Shown piece by piece: positions 18,001 to 28,010 of a stretch of DNA of 37,364 nt. The stretch is taken from NCBI RefSeq assembly GCF_000003815.2, contig NC_049997.1, forward strand, positions 1,154,593 through 1,191,956, in the 5' to 3' direction. The DNA is from Branchiostoma floridae (taxonomy: Eukaryota; Chordata; Leptocardii; Amphioxiformes; Branchiostomatidae). The position numbers and the translations under genes are program-made. The notes beneath the pieces are model-generated. The model worked only from the letters and a program-made list of their open reading frames with translations. It was not told the origin of the DNA and searched no databases. The number at the start of each line of letters is the position of its first letter. Within the stretch, counting starts at the first letter, position 1.

Positions 18001-19166
18001 TCCAGTCCATCTTGCTCACGGATTGACCTAGTTCTCGCCAGAGTTGCGAGAACTAGGTCAAGACTTGCGTGGATCTTCTGCCCCCCACCCCGCCTACTTC
18101 CGGAGAATGGGTAAGTAGGACTTCCAGCCATCATTGCGTAATATGTAAATGTGTGACTAGAAGACGAAAAAATACACAAAAAGTAAGAAAATTCGTTCTT
18201 CATCTCTGAAATTCGGGACGCAAGCTTGACGCAAGTGCAGTTAAAGTGTACCTTTATTGCAAAGATCGTCATATTTGTGTTCAGTACCGTTCCTGATGGC
18301 TATTCCGCACCTCCTGCACTACCGTCTGCTGCAGCTGAACTGGGAGTGAAGATTCACCCATCGGGTTCATGAAGATTGTTGTTTCTTGTTACATATTTGT
18401 GTTCAGTACCGTTCATGATGGCTATTCCGCACCTCCTGTACTAACCGTCTGCTGCAGCTGAACTGGGAGTGAAGATTCACCCATCTGGTTCATGAAGATT
18501 GTTGTTTCTTTTTTTCTTATTTGTGTTTAGCATCGTTCGTGATGGGCATCCCGGACCTCCTGCACTACCGTCTGCTGCAGCTGAACTGGGAGTGAAGATT
18601 CACCCATCGGGTTCATGAAGATTGTTGTTTCTTGTTTCATATTTGTGTTTAGTATCGTTCCTGATGGGCATCCCGGACCTCCTGCACTACCGTCTGCTGC
18701 AGATGAACTGGGAGTGAAGATTCACCCATCGGGTTCATGAAGATTGTTGTTTCTTGTTTCATATTTGTGTTTAGTATCGTTCCTGATGGGCATCCCGGAC
18801 CTCCTGCACTACCGTCTGCTGCAGATGAACTGGGAGTGAAGATTCACCCATCAGGTTCAGAAAGACTGATGTTTCTTGTTACATATTTGTGTTTAGCATC
18901 GTTCCTGATGGGCATCCCGGACCTCCTGCACTACCGTCTGCTGCAGCTGAACTGGGAGTGAAGATTCACCCATCAGGTTCATGAAGATTGTTGTTTCTTT
19001 TTTTCTTATTTGTGTTTAGCATCGTTCGTGATGGGCATCCCGGACCTCCTGCACTACCGTCTGCTGCAGCTGAACTGGGAGTGAAGATTCACCCATCGGG
19101 TTCATGAAGATTGTTGTTTCTTTTTTTCTTATTTGTGTTTAGCATCGTTCCTGATGGGCATCCCGG
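14687..19166 (+). CDS. Kisspeptin-receptor-like class A GPCR, partial, frameshifted (gene span)
   Basis: Exon 1 (14687-15075), exon 2 (15704-15839) and a tandem array of alternative third exons (18285-19166) give TM1 to TM4 of a rhodopsin-family receptor. KMQTVTNFYLCNLAVTDLAF, CCVPFTA, FVNY-like MVNYMMQ and VDRYCAIVHP place it near vertebrate GPR54/KISS1R and galanin receptors; this is from motif memory, without alignment. The N-terminus carries three N-glycosylation sequons (NCT, NVT, NSS). One base is missing in TM1 near 14887, so the frame breaks at GISGN. Exons for TM5 to TM7 and the C-tail are not found, either hidden in the gaps at 19167 or 21003 or lost. It may be a pseudogene or a real gene with a sequencing error. 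Exon phases (0, then 1, then 2) are consistent. Confidence 0.65.
15704..15839 (+). CDS. GPCR exon 2: TM3, DRY motif, start of TM4
   Basis: It reads VTVQATCLTLAAVSVDRYCA, then IVHPVTSLIFRRKRVAVAG, then SVIIWI. The DRY motif and the TM4 Trp (4.50) are present. The acceptor is GCATTTAG and the donor is ATCG|GTGAGC at 15840. It enters in phase 0 and leaves one base, as the array exons need. Confidence 0.8.
16237..16445 (+). mobile_element. Decayed SINE body
   Basis: 'cacccaggtgttgaaatgg' followed by 'cttcgattggggaggtaaaa' matches the body of the SINE at 23338-23600 (cacccaggtgtagaaatggg ... cggggaagtaaaa). It ends near 'ataagttatcaac'. No intact tRNA-like head is seen. It is intronic. Confidence 0.55.
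17601..17620. promoter_or_regulatory. 20-bp perfect palindrome with two POU octamers
   Basis: ATTTGCATGATCATGCAAAT equals its own reverse complement. It carries the POU octamer ATGCAAAT on each strand (17601-17608 and 17613-17620). It may be derived from the octamer-rich repeat family at about 26.3 kb. Confidence 0.45.
17650..17870. mobile_element. Single end of another Harbinger-style element
   Basis: 'taaggacccctttccactac' followed by 'atgacgatcgcgctgtgctc' has the TAA-plus-G/C-rich terminus style of the two elements above. The matching opposite end is not found, so the boundary is uncertain. Confidence 0.3.
18023..18061. repeat. Perfect 16-bp hairpin
   Basis: TTGACCTAGTTCTCGC at 18023-18038 is exactly complementary to GCGAGAACTAGGTCAA at 18046-18061, with a 7-base loop (CAGAGTT). 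It lies in the GPCR intron, about 220 bases before the mini-exon array. Confidence 0.7.
18134..18250. mobile_element. Right part of the 14034-type MITE family
   Basis: 'tgcgtaatatgtaaatgtgt', 'gaagacgaaaaaatacaca', 'catctctgaaattcg' and 'gacgcaagcttgacgcaagt' match the reverse complement of 14034-14180 in order. The opposite end is absent or too diverged. Confidence 0.6.
18285..19166 (+). repeat. Tandem array of eight GPCR mini-exons (61-nt exon in a 122-124 bp unit)
   Basis: Exon copies: 18285-18345, 18407-18468, 18531-18591, 18653-18713, 18775-18835, 18897-18957, 19020-19080, and 19143 cut by the gap at 19167. Each has an upstream TTTGTGTTTAG or TTTGTGTTCAG acceptor; each complete copy has a GA|GTGAAG donor. 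Introns between copies are 61-62 nt. Joined to exon 2 a copy encodes ASFLMGIPDLLHYRLLQLNW, completing TM4 and opening extracellular loop 2. Variants: copies 1-2 have AIPH for GIPD; copies 4-5 have QMNW; copies 3 and 7 have SFVM. Copy 2 has an extra base (62 nt) and a stop in frame. Since 61 is not a multiple of three, including two copies would shift the frame. Confidence 0.85.
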
Positions 19167-19266
19167 NNNNNNNNNNNNNNNNNNNNNNNNNNNNNNNNNN
19201 NNNNNNNNNNNNNNNNNNNNNNNNNNNNNNNNNNNNNNNNNNNNNNNNNNNNNNNNNNNNNNNNNN
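19167..19266. other. Assembly gap inside the mini-exon array
   Basis: This is a 100-N placeholder that interrupts copy 8. Assemblies often break in near-identical tandem repeats, so the true copy number may be higher. Confidence 0.95.
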
Positions 19267-19617
19267 GTTAGATGACCGGGGATTACAGTTTGTGACCAAC
19301 AATCGTAGCGCAATCAACTCCTACTAGGCTTTTATTCCTAACTTGGCCAAAGTCCCCTTTTCAGCCAGGCGCGAGTCTGAGACTGAGACTACCAACCACC
19401 TAGGGAAAATTTCTGCAGACGGAAATTATTTCTGTTCTCTATTTCTGCTCCAAGGATTTTATGATTGCTTCCTTGTAAGTGCGCGGTAGCTGTTAGTGGT
19501 GCCTGTGTTATGGACATGGATGGGAGGTCTGCTCAGTTTGGAAACACTAGGCTCGTTAAAACACACAAATTTTTATTTAAAGGGCGAAATTAAGATTGTG
19601 ATGTTTTATTTGTTGTG
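19267..19617. other. Intergenic or intronic DNA, no gene seen
   Basis: After the gap the exon array does not resume. I see no TM5-like coding sequence and no clear transposon ends. Confidence 0.4.
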
Positions 19618-19620
19618 ATG

Positions 19621-19870
19621 CACCAAGTACGCCCACATCTGCAGTACAGTACAACAGTGTGGAACCCCTACACTGTCAGTGGGACCCAGGCACTAGAAAT
19701 CTAGTACTACGTAGGGCTGTGAGGATAATCGTCATCGATTATCGCAGAACCAGTAGCGTAACAGAAGTGCTTGAAGTTGAAAGCCTACAATGGCCACTCC
19801 TCCTGTTGACAGGAGAGAATCATGTCTCATCTCTTTTTACAAAATAGTAAATGGCATCATTAAACTATTA
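19621..19870 (+). pseudogene. Decayed non-LTR retrotransposon reverse transcriptase (CR1/L2-like) fragment
   Basis: Three frames carry consecutive pieces of the C-terminal region of a LINE polymerase: HQVRPHLQYSTTVWNPYT (start 19621), then RAVRIIVIDYRRTSSVTEVL, then RRESCLISFYKIVNGII. The phrases 'RPxLxYxxxVWNPY', 'DYRRTSSVT' and 'FYKIVNG' are typical of CR1/L2/Rex-type elements. At least two frameshifts and a stop make it dead. Confidence 0.75.
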
Positions 19871-20495
19871 GTATTACTCACAACTGAGTACTGTACCCAA
19901 TGCAGAATCAGAGGGAGCCACTATCATTTTGAAACCAAAATTTCCACAGACAATATTTCATTTATGTTATTTCAGTTGTATATATGTCAAGACTTATTTT
20001 GTAACCAAGAAACATGCCACAAAAGGAGTCCTCTTCCCCTACATAATGCTAAGGTGGAACAAGTATGTTGTGGTAATAACAGACCACTTGATATTCATCA
20101 TTCACCACTTACGGCACTTTTATGATGCATTTGGTGTCATAACTGATATAAACTGGGGACTTCTGACATAATCTGGCTGTATACTAATGCAGAAAGACTG
20201 AATGCTGATGCAGAGTGTCCAGACCACTGCATCAGCAGAATACAGTGGACTTACTATACTAATGCAGAATAAATCAGGACTGCTGATAGACTATGAAGGA
20301 TCAGTGGTGTTCAGATATAGCTAGAGCAAGGTTGTTTTCAGCACACTTCATCCTATATATGCCCCTTTAGGACCCCTGCAACTAACCAGAAATCTCTTGG
20401 CACAGCAGCTGCTAATGGCCTGTACTGGTAGTGTTTACCTGCATGTATATGCAGGTATGGTTTTGATGCTGGTGGAAACTTTTCGGTAGCCGGGG
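19871..20495. other. No gene recognised
   Basis: Short open frames overlap each other in different frames without domain similarity. 'actaatgcagaa..gac' recurs at about 20183 and 20258. This may be transposon debris. Confidence 0.35.
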
Positions 20496-20503
20496 ATGTA
20501 GGG

Positions 20504-21002
20504 CGCTGTATCTCGTGAACGGATGGTGCGAGCACGACGATTTTTGGTACGTGGGTTGGGGGTGGTAGCCTGACACTCAGGTGTGATTTTGGGCCTCCTG
20601 GCGCTTGACCTTGACATTGAAGGTGGCATTTTTGGTGTTTTTGGGGCACTTTTGGCGCTGTGTGTCCGGAACGATACGCGCGATTGCGACGATTTTTGGT
20701 GCATGGGTGGGGGGTTGTTGCCTGTTGCCTAGGATTGACTTTGGGCCTTGTCGCGTTTGAACTTGACCCGGCAGGTCGAATTTTGTGTCCGGGAGGGGTG
20801 TTTCCGGAGTTATATCTTCTGAACGGCTGGTGCTGGCGCGATGATATTTGGCACATGTGTCGGCGGTGGCTGAATAATGCTCAAATTTTGATTTTGGCGC
20901 CCTTGGTGCTTGAACTTGACATTTTAGGTTACCTTTTGTGCGGGCACGGGGCGTGCGCTGTATCTCCGGAACGCAAGGTGCCTTTGTGTTGCTATTTGGT
21001 AC
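20504..21002. repeat. Tandem repeat, about 150-bp unit, at least 3.3 copies
   Basis: 'cgctgtatctcgtgaacg', 'cgctgtgtgtccggaacg', 'gagttatatcttctgaacg' and 'cgctgtatctccggaacg' start at 20504, 20656, 20807 and 20956 (periods 152, 151, 149). Each is followed by 'atttttggta/c', 'gattttggcc/g' and 'cttgaacttgac'. The array runs into the 828-N gap. Open frames on either strand here are by-products of the repeat. A related copy lies at 36790-37020. Confidence 0.8.
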
Positions 21003-21830
21003 NNNNNNNNNNNNNNNNNNNNNNNNNNNNNNNNNNNNNNNNNNNNNNNNNNNNNNNNNNNNNNNNNNNNNNNNNNNNNNNNNNNNNNNNNNNNNNNNNN
21101 NNNNNNNNNNNNNNNNNNNNNNNNNNNNNNNNNNNNNNNNNNNNNNNNNNNNNNNNNNNNNNNNNNNNNNNNNNNNNNNNNNNNNNNNNNNNNNNNNNNN
21201 NNNNNNNNNNNNNNNNNNNNNNNNNNNNNNNNNNNNNNNNNNNNNNNNNNNNNNNNNNNNNNNNNNNNNNNNNNNNNNNNNNNNNNNNNNNNNNNNNNNN
21301 NNNNNNNNNNNNNNNNNNNNNNNNNNNNNNNNNNNNNNNNNNNNNNNNNNNNNNNNNNNNNNNNNNNNNNNNNNNNNNNNNNNNNNNNNNNNNNNNNNNN
21401 NNNNNNNNNNNNNNNNNNNNNNNNNNNNNNNNNNNNNNNNNNNNNNNNNNNNNNNNNNNNNNNNNNNNNNNNNNNNNNNNNNNNNNNNNNNNNNNNNNNN
21501 NNNNNNNNNNNNNNNNNNNNNNNNNNNNNNNNNNNNNNNNNNNNNNNNNNNNNNNNNNNNNNNNNNNNNNNNNNNNNNNNNNNNNNNNNNNNNNNNNNNN
21601 NNNNNNNNNNNNNNNNNNNNNNNNNNNNNNNNNNNNNNNNNNNNNNNNNNNNNNNNNNNNNNNNNNNNNNNNNNNNNNNNNNNNNNNNNNNNNNNNNNNN
21701 NNNNNNNNNNNNNNNNNNNNNNNNNNNNNNNNNNNNNNNNNNNNNNNNNNNNNNNNNNNNNNNNNNNNNNNNNNNNNNNNNNNNNNNNNNNNNNNNNNNN
21801 NNNNNNNNNNNNNNNNNNNNNNNNNNNNNN
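21003..21830. other. Assembly gap (828 N)
   Basis: This is the only gap with a non-default length, so it was probably sized from read pairs. It begins within the 150-bp tandem array, which may fill much of it. Confidence 0.95.
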
Positions 21831-22619
21831 CTTAGATACTACAGGAGATTTAGGTTTGGTTTGGATGGATTGAATGAAAGTATCATACCACCCTGGGGAC
21901 TAACTGTGCTTGCTGCATGGGGGCTACCACAAGTCATATTGTCTAATGGTCTAGGGAACTACAGATTAAAAGTATCATTGGTCAAATTATGCGAGTAACA
22001 TTCCGATGTCAAGTGAATTACACTCCAGAAATAAATCTTTAATGAATATCATTGGAAGAACACAAACCAAGGAGACTTAGCAGCTGCATTAGGTCAGTAC
22101 ATTGAAATAGGAAGATATTAGTATATCATGTGACAGAGTAACTACATGTGCATGGGCCATCTGAGACAAAAAAAGGTAGCGTCTCAACAACTTCAAAGTA
22201 CTGTGATTGGTTACATACTTAAGAAATCCAAAATAAGTAATGTTCATCCATGTCCAAACTTACAAATTCAGAAAATGGAATTTCAGAGTCAGACTTTTGC
22301 ATGGTGCACAACCAACACGGTAAAAAGCTCATTTTTCCAACCACGTACCACAGACAAAAAGGCAAAAATACACAATAGGTCTACAGAAACCCAATACATT
22401 TCATGCAGGCCTGAGGTCTACGAACTCTTGTTTTAATTGAGAACATGTTTAGTACAGAAGTTATACACACCAGGGTCTCTGTAGTACATGCCCCCAGATG
22501 GTCTGCTCCATGCACTAATGGTGTGGCATTAAATTTCTTCAGGTCAGTGACTTGACTTGAAGGAGTGAAGAATTTTGAGATTCTTCTGGAAGCATGAAAC
22601 TGAGGGTACCGTAGGAACA
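21831..22619. other. No gene recognised
   Basis: Short open frames at 22146-22436 (plus) and 22381-22728 (minus) overlap and show no domain or splice-consistent structure. Confidence 0.35.
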
Positions 22620-23006
22620 GAGAGTCAGTCAGGAAGGTACATGTACAGGGCTCAAAATACCACCTACATATGCAGGTTAGTGCAGGTAAAATTGGAGCTG
22701 TGCAGGTATTTCTGGTGTCTTCCTGCACCTAACCTGCACTGGCCCATGTACTGGGATTTTTACACATAAATGTGCTGTGATATAGGTGCATATGGATTGT
22801 TATTAGCTGAATTCAATGTTACTACCTATGAAGTATGAAAGAAAAAAATAGCAATGGTTCCTTAACAATTTTAGTATGGTCCATACTTCCTAAATTCTGA
22901 GTGGTGCAGGTAAAATTTGTCTGGTACAGGTAATTTCCAAATTACCTGCACCAGTGCAGGTATGCAGAAAAAAGTATTGGGAGAGTCAGTCAGGAAGGTA
23001 CATGTA
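22620..23006. repeat. 335-bp TGCAGGT-rich insert flanked by a 26-bp direct repeat
   Basis: GAGAGTCAGTCAGGAAGGTA plus CATGTA occurs exactly at 22620-22645 and 22981-23006. Between them lies 'cagggctcaaaatacc', which resembles a hAT-type terminus, followed by many TGCAGGT/ACCTGCA motifs in both orientations, for example 'aattacctgcaccagtgcag'. The clean matching right terminus is absent. Confidence 0.55.
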
Positions 23007-23233
23007 GATGTCACTAGTGTGAAGGGCAGATTGGAGGAATGTCCCATGTGAACATGGAAGTGATTTCCATCAGAGCTCTTCCCTCCTGTAACATGTAGGT
23101 CAGAGCAATTCTACTTCTTCACACTCAGATATTTCCAAGCCAATGATGATGCACCAAGGAAAAGCACTTAGGAGCAGACTACATACATACACTTGTCATA
23201 TTAATGAACATAGGGAGGCTTGAATAATAGTTT

Positions 23234-23333
23234 NNNNNNNNNNNNNNNNNNNNNNNNNNNNNNNNNNNNNNNNNNNNNNNNNNNNNNNNNNNNNNNNNNN
23301 NNNNNNNNNNNNNNNNNNNNNNNNNNNNNNNNN
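23234..23333. other. Assembly gap (100 N)
   Basis: This is a 100-N placeholder that removes the 5' end of the adjacent SINE. Confidence 0.95.
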
Positions 23334-23337
23334 TCTT

Positions 23338-23600
23338 GGAATCTAGAGGTTTCGAGTTCAATACTCGCCGTGCCCCCGGCGTTGTGCCCTTGGGAAAGGC
23401 ACTTCACACGACCTTCCTTACTTCACCCAGGTGTAGAAATGGGTACCTGACTTCGGTCGGGGAAGTAAAAGAAAGACTACCTTTACCTTCGGTCTGTACT
23501 GTGTATGTGCCACTGTTAATATAAGTTACTAACTTGAGTGCAGTGCCATATTGTCCTCGTCTGTCCAAAAGCACAACAAAAAAACTCCTACTACTGCGGC
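23338..23600 (+). mobile_element. tRNA-derived SINE, 5' end lost in a gap
   Basis: 'gaggtttcgagttcaatact' is a B-box-like tRNA segment. It is followed by 'gttgtgcccttgggaaaggc' + 'acttcacacgaccttcc' and 'cacccaggtgtagaaatggg' + 'tacctgac', a body shared by SINEs of many marine animals. The A box would fall in the gap. Confidence 0.7.
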
Positions 23601-24599
23601 GCAATGTGAACCAGTCGGAGGAAGGTGACAGACGGTTACCGAGATGTCAGTAAAAGTCTCTTTATTCAGTGACATACCAAACTAATCAAACTATTCGCGG
23701 AGGAAAAACTCCTAGTTCGAAATAATGGTAAACATTTTCTTGTACGTAATTATGCATTAGCAGGACAACTTTTGTCACCTTCTGGAACCGACACATCCCA
23801 TCAGTTTCCCGTGCAATTTCTGTTCAATCTGTTTTTTTCTGGGAATGAGGAACTGTGGATTTTAGAGCAGACACCGAAACAATACCTCCGTTCATGGAGG
23901 TTATAAGGGAAACGAACGTCCATTGTGTATTGTGGTGACATGTCCACTTACCAAACGTAGTCCAAGATACAACACTGCACTAGTGTTATTGTAATCAAGG
24001 AGCAATTGTGTCTTGTCTTAAAAAAACGACCATCATCTACAAATGCAGAAATATTTGTGTTGGCTTTATATTCGTGGTTTTTACGGTGAATGCTTTATTG
24101 CTTTACCGCGAATTAGAACGACTGCACTCGCTGCCTGTCCCATTGTCTAAGCTACATGAACATTGTACAGTATTATTATGTGTTTGAGGCATACGTTACG
24201 ACGAAGGCGTATGAATACTTATTAAGAGTAATTGCTTATTAAGACTAATCGCTGAAAAAATATTTCTGAAAATTCAAGTTGGCGGTCCTAAGATGGCGGA
24301 TCCCAACTGGTATCTTAGGTATGTACGACGTCATGTCATAATTTCATGTTTACTTCATTGATGATGCTATTGGCAACAAAACACCAAGCAGACATAACTA
24401 CTCTCTTATCTACAATTGCTGTTACAGTTTTGTCGAAGTATTCGGGGAACACCCTTTTTCCATGGTTCCAGCCACTACAGTCACGTAGTGACGTCATACT
24501 ACGTTATAATGCCGCCAGTTTTCTTACCATCCTCTTATTTTACTCGTACATCATTCCATGAAAATTTGGTGGTCATATGATAGTCGTTTAAGAGTTAAA
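23601..24599. other. Intergenic DNA, no gene seen
   Basis: I recognise no coding exon, RNA gene or transposon end. A 71-codon open frame at 24346-24561 has no recognisable domain. Confidence 0.4.
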
Positions 24600-24620
24600 G
24601 GAGCTCAAAAGCACCCCCGT

Positions 24621-24659
24621 CCCAGATTGACCAAAAAAGCCCGGTCTGAATAGGGTTAA
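24621..24659. repeat. Dispersed repeat end, inverted partner of 8356-8394
   Basis: 'cccagattgaccaaaaaagc' followed by 'ccggtctgaatagggttaa' is the near-exact reverse complement of 8356-8394. Confidence 0.6.
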
Positions 24660-26199
24660 AAATGTTTCTAAGCCGTTATCTGACCATGGTTGAACGCACG
24701 GAAGCTTCTTTGAGCATGCCAAACTTTATGAACCTGCAGTTAAAGAACATTCCGCTATGGGTATTGATTATAGGCAGATAACTAAATGACAGTTTAACGG
24801 GGAATCGTCTTGTGTCGTTTTACAAAATAAGATAAGCGTGTTCTGGAGCATTAAACGATATCTTCTGTTTTAGGCAAACTAGGCAGTCGAAGGGCCAAGT
24901 ATCGAACAGTCAGTTCTACTTCCGGTGTTTTCTTAAACGGCACTGGTCACGGAACACGTTATTCTCTAACACACGGCGCATGCCGGGTCATGGCTTGATT
25001 CTCTTGTATGGGTGTAAACAACTGTCTGTGGCGCAACTAAAAGACCTTTGACTTGCATAATGTTTAGACTTTTTCAGGATTTTTCCAGTACAATCATGTA
25101 CATATCTTGTGCGTTGCAAAATGATATCTGACATTATGGCTTTTGAAACATTAGCAATTTTGTCCAGTTTTATTTGTGCTTGATTGTTTTACAATTCACC
25201 TAGATCCAACTATCTAATTCTACAATGTAGTTGTCCATTTCATCGCTTTTGCAATGATACCATTGCCCCCACCGGTTGGAGCATCGAGTTTACATGTACC
25301 CGCACTGACAAACCTGCCACAACACATTGAGCGGCCGCGTTCCACGGTAGAACGTACCTGGCGAAGGGTCTTCCACAGAGTCAACATTTTCTATGTCAGT
25401 GCTATGCTACTAACCAGAGTCGACAATAACTTATATATAAAACTTAATATAAGGTTTCTGGGAACCAACACACAGATGTGACAGGCTAAAAAAGTTGAAT
25501 ATATATATATTAACTCTCAATATAGATGCCCTGTCGGAAACAGATGTTATAAAGTTATTGATTAGGGGTTCACCTCTGCTCTCCCCTGTTGATAATGCTG
25601 GGGTGTTGTATGTGACCCAATTGTATTTATTGGAATTTAAACGTTTTGTATAATTGTTTTCTGTTGTTATAGTTTCAATGCGGCATTGTTCAATATTGGT
25701 TACATATATGTTTGCATTATTTATTCATTTATTTCACCTCTGTTATAATGACGATTCCCGTACTTTTGTGTTTTACTTTTCATTCATTGTATTTTGTTAG
25801 TGGCGCCGTGAACATAAGCTTTTAGCTTGAGTGCGGCACCACTGTACATGTGTGTGTTATTTGCATACTAGTATTCTTTAATATAAAAAAATATAAACTA
25901 GAGTTCCACGAACACATACCTTTGCCAAACAAACCAGGTTTGTTATGTAGAATGATGTCTGTAGACAGATGCATTACTCATTTCATTTTCTTTATAATCA
26001 TATGCTTGGAGTTGGTTTATAAAATTTCGGCATTGATTATACAAATTAGATCCCAAGTTACAATTAATTGATATCAAATTGTATCAAGCATTACTTAAGC
26101 TATCAGCATACCAAAAATCATGATGATCCTTTGATCCATTCTTGACTTATTCTCTTTCAAAGTCTTTAAATACACCTCTTACTCTCTTCCCTCTTTCTC
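24660..26199. other. Intergenic DNA, no gene recognised
   Basis: A 75-codon open frame at 25254-25481 (MIPLPPPVGASSLHVPALTN...) lacks a known domain and splice context. 'ttataaagttattgatta' at about 25548 resembles the 3' tail of CR1/L2-type LINEs, so part of this may be retrotransposon 3' DNA. Confidence 0.35.
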
Positions 26200-27071
26200 A
26201 GTTACATATGTGACAACTTTGATGAAAGAACTATAATGGAATGCAGTGGATTTATGAAGTTTTCCTAATCAATTATGCAAATTAGCTGTTAATTTGCATA
26301 ATAAGTATCACATTATATAAGTCTTCACTTGTACATGCCAAAAATCATGACGATCCGTCAACACATTCATATTTTCTCATTAATTATGCAAATGAGATCA
26401 TCATTTGCATGATAAATATGTATTGACATTTCTCCCTTTCTCAGCTACATATGTGACAAGTTATAAAGTCCTTTTCATGGAATGTAGTGAATTTATAAAA
26501 TATCCTCATTAATTAGGCAAATTAGCTGTTGATTTGCATAATTGGTATCCCATTGTGTAGGACTTCACTTACGCTACCTACATACCAAAGATCATGATGA
26601 TCCGTCAATATGTTCATATTTTCTCATTAATTATGCAAATGAGGTCATCATTTGCATACTTGATATCTATCGACATTTCTCTCCTTCCCAGCTACATATG
26701 TGACAAGTTTGAAAGTCCTATCATGGAACGCAGTGGATTTATAAAATTTCCTCATTAATTATGCAAATTAGCTGTTGATTTGCATAATTAGTATACCATT
26801 ATGTAAGTCATCACTCATTCTATCTACATACCAAAAATCATGACGATCCGTCAACACGTTGTAGAGTTATTCTCGTCCAAAGTTTGAAAGGAAACCGACG
26901 CCTGCAGTTCCAAATAAGCCGCTAGGGAGCCCAAACTCACAGCACTTACTCGCTGCCTCGGGGGCTATCTACTACTCAAAAATCATGACCACAGCATGTC
27001 CAGAACACGAGATATAAAAATTTGAGTTTCCGCTGCAGTACCTTAAGTAGCGAGTGATGTCGCGGCAGTAC
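26200..27071. repeat. Octamer-rich interspersed/tandem repeat, about 240-bp unit
   Basis: Units containing 'tcattaattatgcaaat', 'tagctgttgatttgcataat', 'cagctacatatgtgacaag' and 'ccaaaaatcatgacgatccg' recur near 26.2, 26.4 and 26.65 kb. A tail with 'cctgcagttccaaataa', 'gctagggagcccaaactca' and 'gggctatctactactcaaaa' follows. ATGCAAAT or its complement occurs nine times between 26275 and 26785. A related copy lies at 33940-34640. Confidence 0.75.
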
Positions 27072-27171
27072 NNNNNNNNNNNNNNNNNNNNNNNNNNNNN
27101 NNNNNNNNNNNNNNNNNNNNNNNNNNNNNNNNNNNNNNNNNNNNNNNNNNNNNNNNNNNNNNNNNNNNNNN
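27072..27171. other. Assembly gap (100 N)
   Basis: This is a 100-N placeholder at the edge of the octamer-rich repeat. Confidence 0.95.
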
Positions 27172-28010
27172 CCGTAGAATGAGGTCATACTGCAGTTAGA
27201 ATGGTTAAAATACACAAGTTTAAATTACACTTTGAATGCCGTTCGATATTTCTCCACTTCAAATGCACCTCGACAGCTTTTAGCATGTCAAAAACTTTCG
27301 GGTCAGCCAAAAGAATGGGCACAAATATCTGGAATGCAAGGAGTTTCTAAATTATTCTCAAGAATAGAAAGGAATTTTCATTCTGACGGCATTCCGGCTC
27401 AACCTTGCCCTCATGCGAAGGGGCCATAAAGGTGGAGACACGTGTACAGTACGATGATATCTCAGATCAACACATAGTCCATAGTTAAAAGTGCGTGATA
27501 AAAATTTACATCGAAAACAACAAGTAGGAAAAGGGAGAGCATATAACTCGCCATTACATTACTCTTCTCGCAAAAAAAACTGTTGAAAATATAGCCTCAC
27601 AAGAATTATCCACGTAAATAGTTCTTAAATAGTAAACATATCAACAAAACGTATAGCTTCAAGAAACCTAAAAACTACATAGCATTTATATGTATAAACA
27701 AAATAAAAGTATGGGCCTCATTGATCGAGGTTTCTGATGATCTTTGGTCCCTGACTAAACATATAGACATATGTGTATACTTACTCGTACTATATATTAA
27801 ATATAGTAATTTATGATGTTATTCTAGCTTTACCACGAATTTATAAACAGGCGTCACGTGTTCAATATAGATCTAGACGATGAATTAACTATAAACAGAA
27901 GAGGACCTTGCTTAAACTTGTTGATGAGTTGACTGAAACACTACTATCATTGCCTTGTGCGTAATATTGAGCACTTTTAATATTGAGCACTTTTAATTAT
28001 CAGGTTGGAC
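27172..28010. other. Intergenic DNA, no gene seen
   Basis: The DNA is AT-rich. A 65-codon open frame (27232-27429) has no recognisable domain. A 16-bp unit (ttttaatattgagcac) is doubled at about 27964-27996. Confidence 0.4.

Noticed and set aside
18285-19166. Regular 122-bp repeats as a CRISPR-like array
   Set aside because: The repeats are whole units with exon and splice sites, without unique spacers, in an animal genome.
20353-20856. 167-codon proline-rich open frame on the minus strand (and the 391-codon plus-strand frame at 20660)
   Set aside because: The DNA is the 150-bp tandem repeat; both frames arise from the repeat, and most of the plus-strand frame is gap N.
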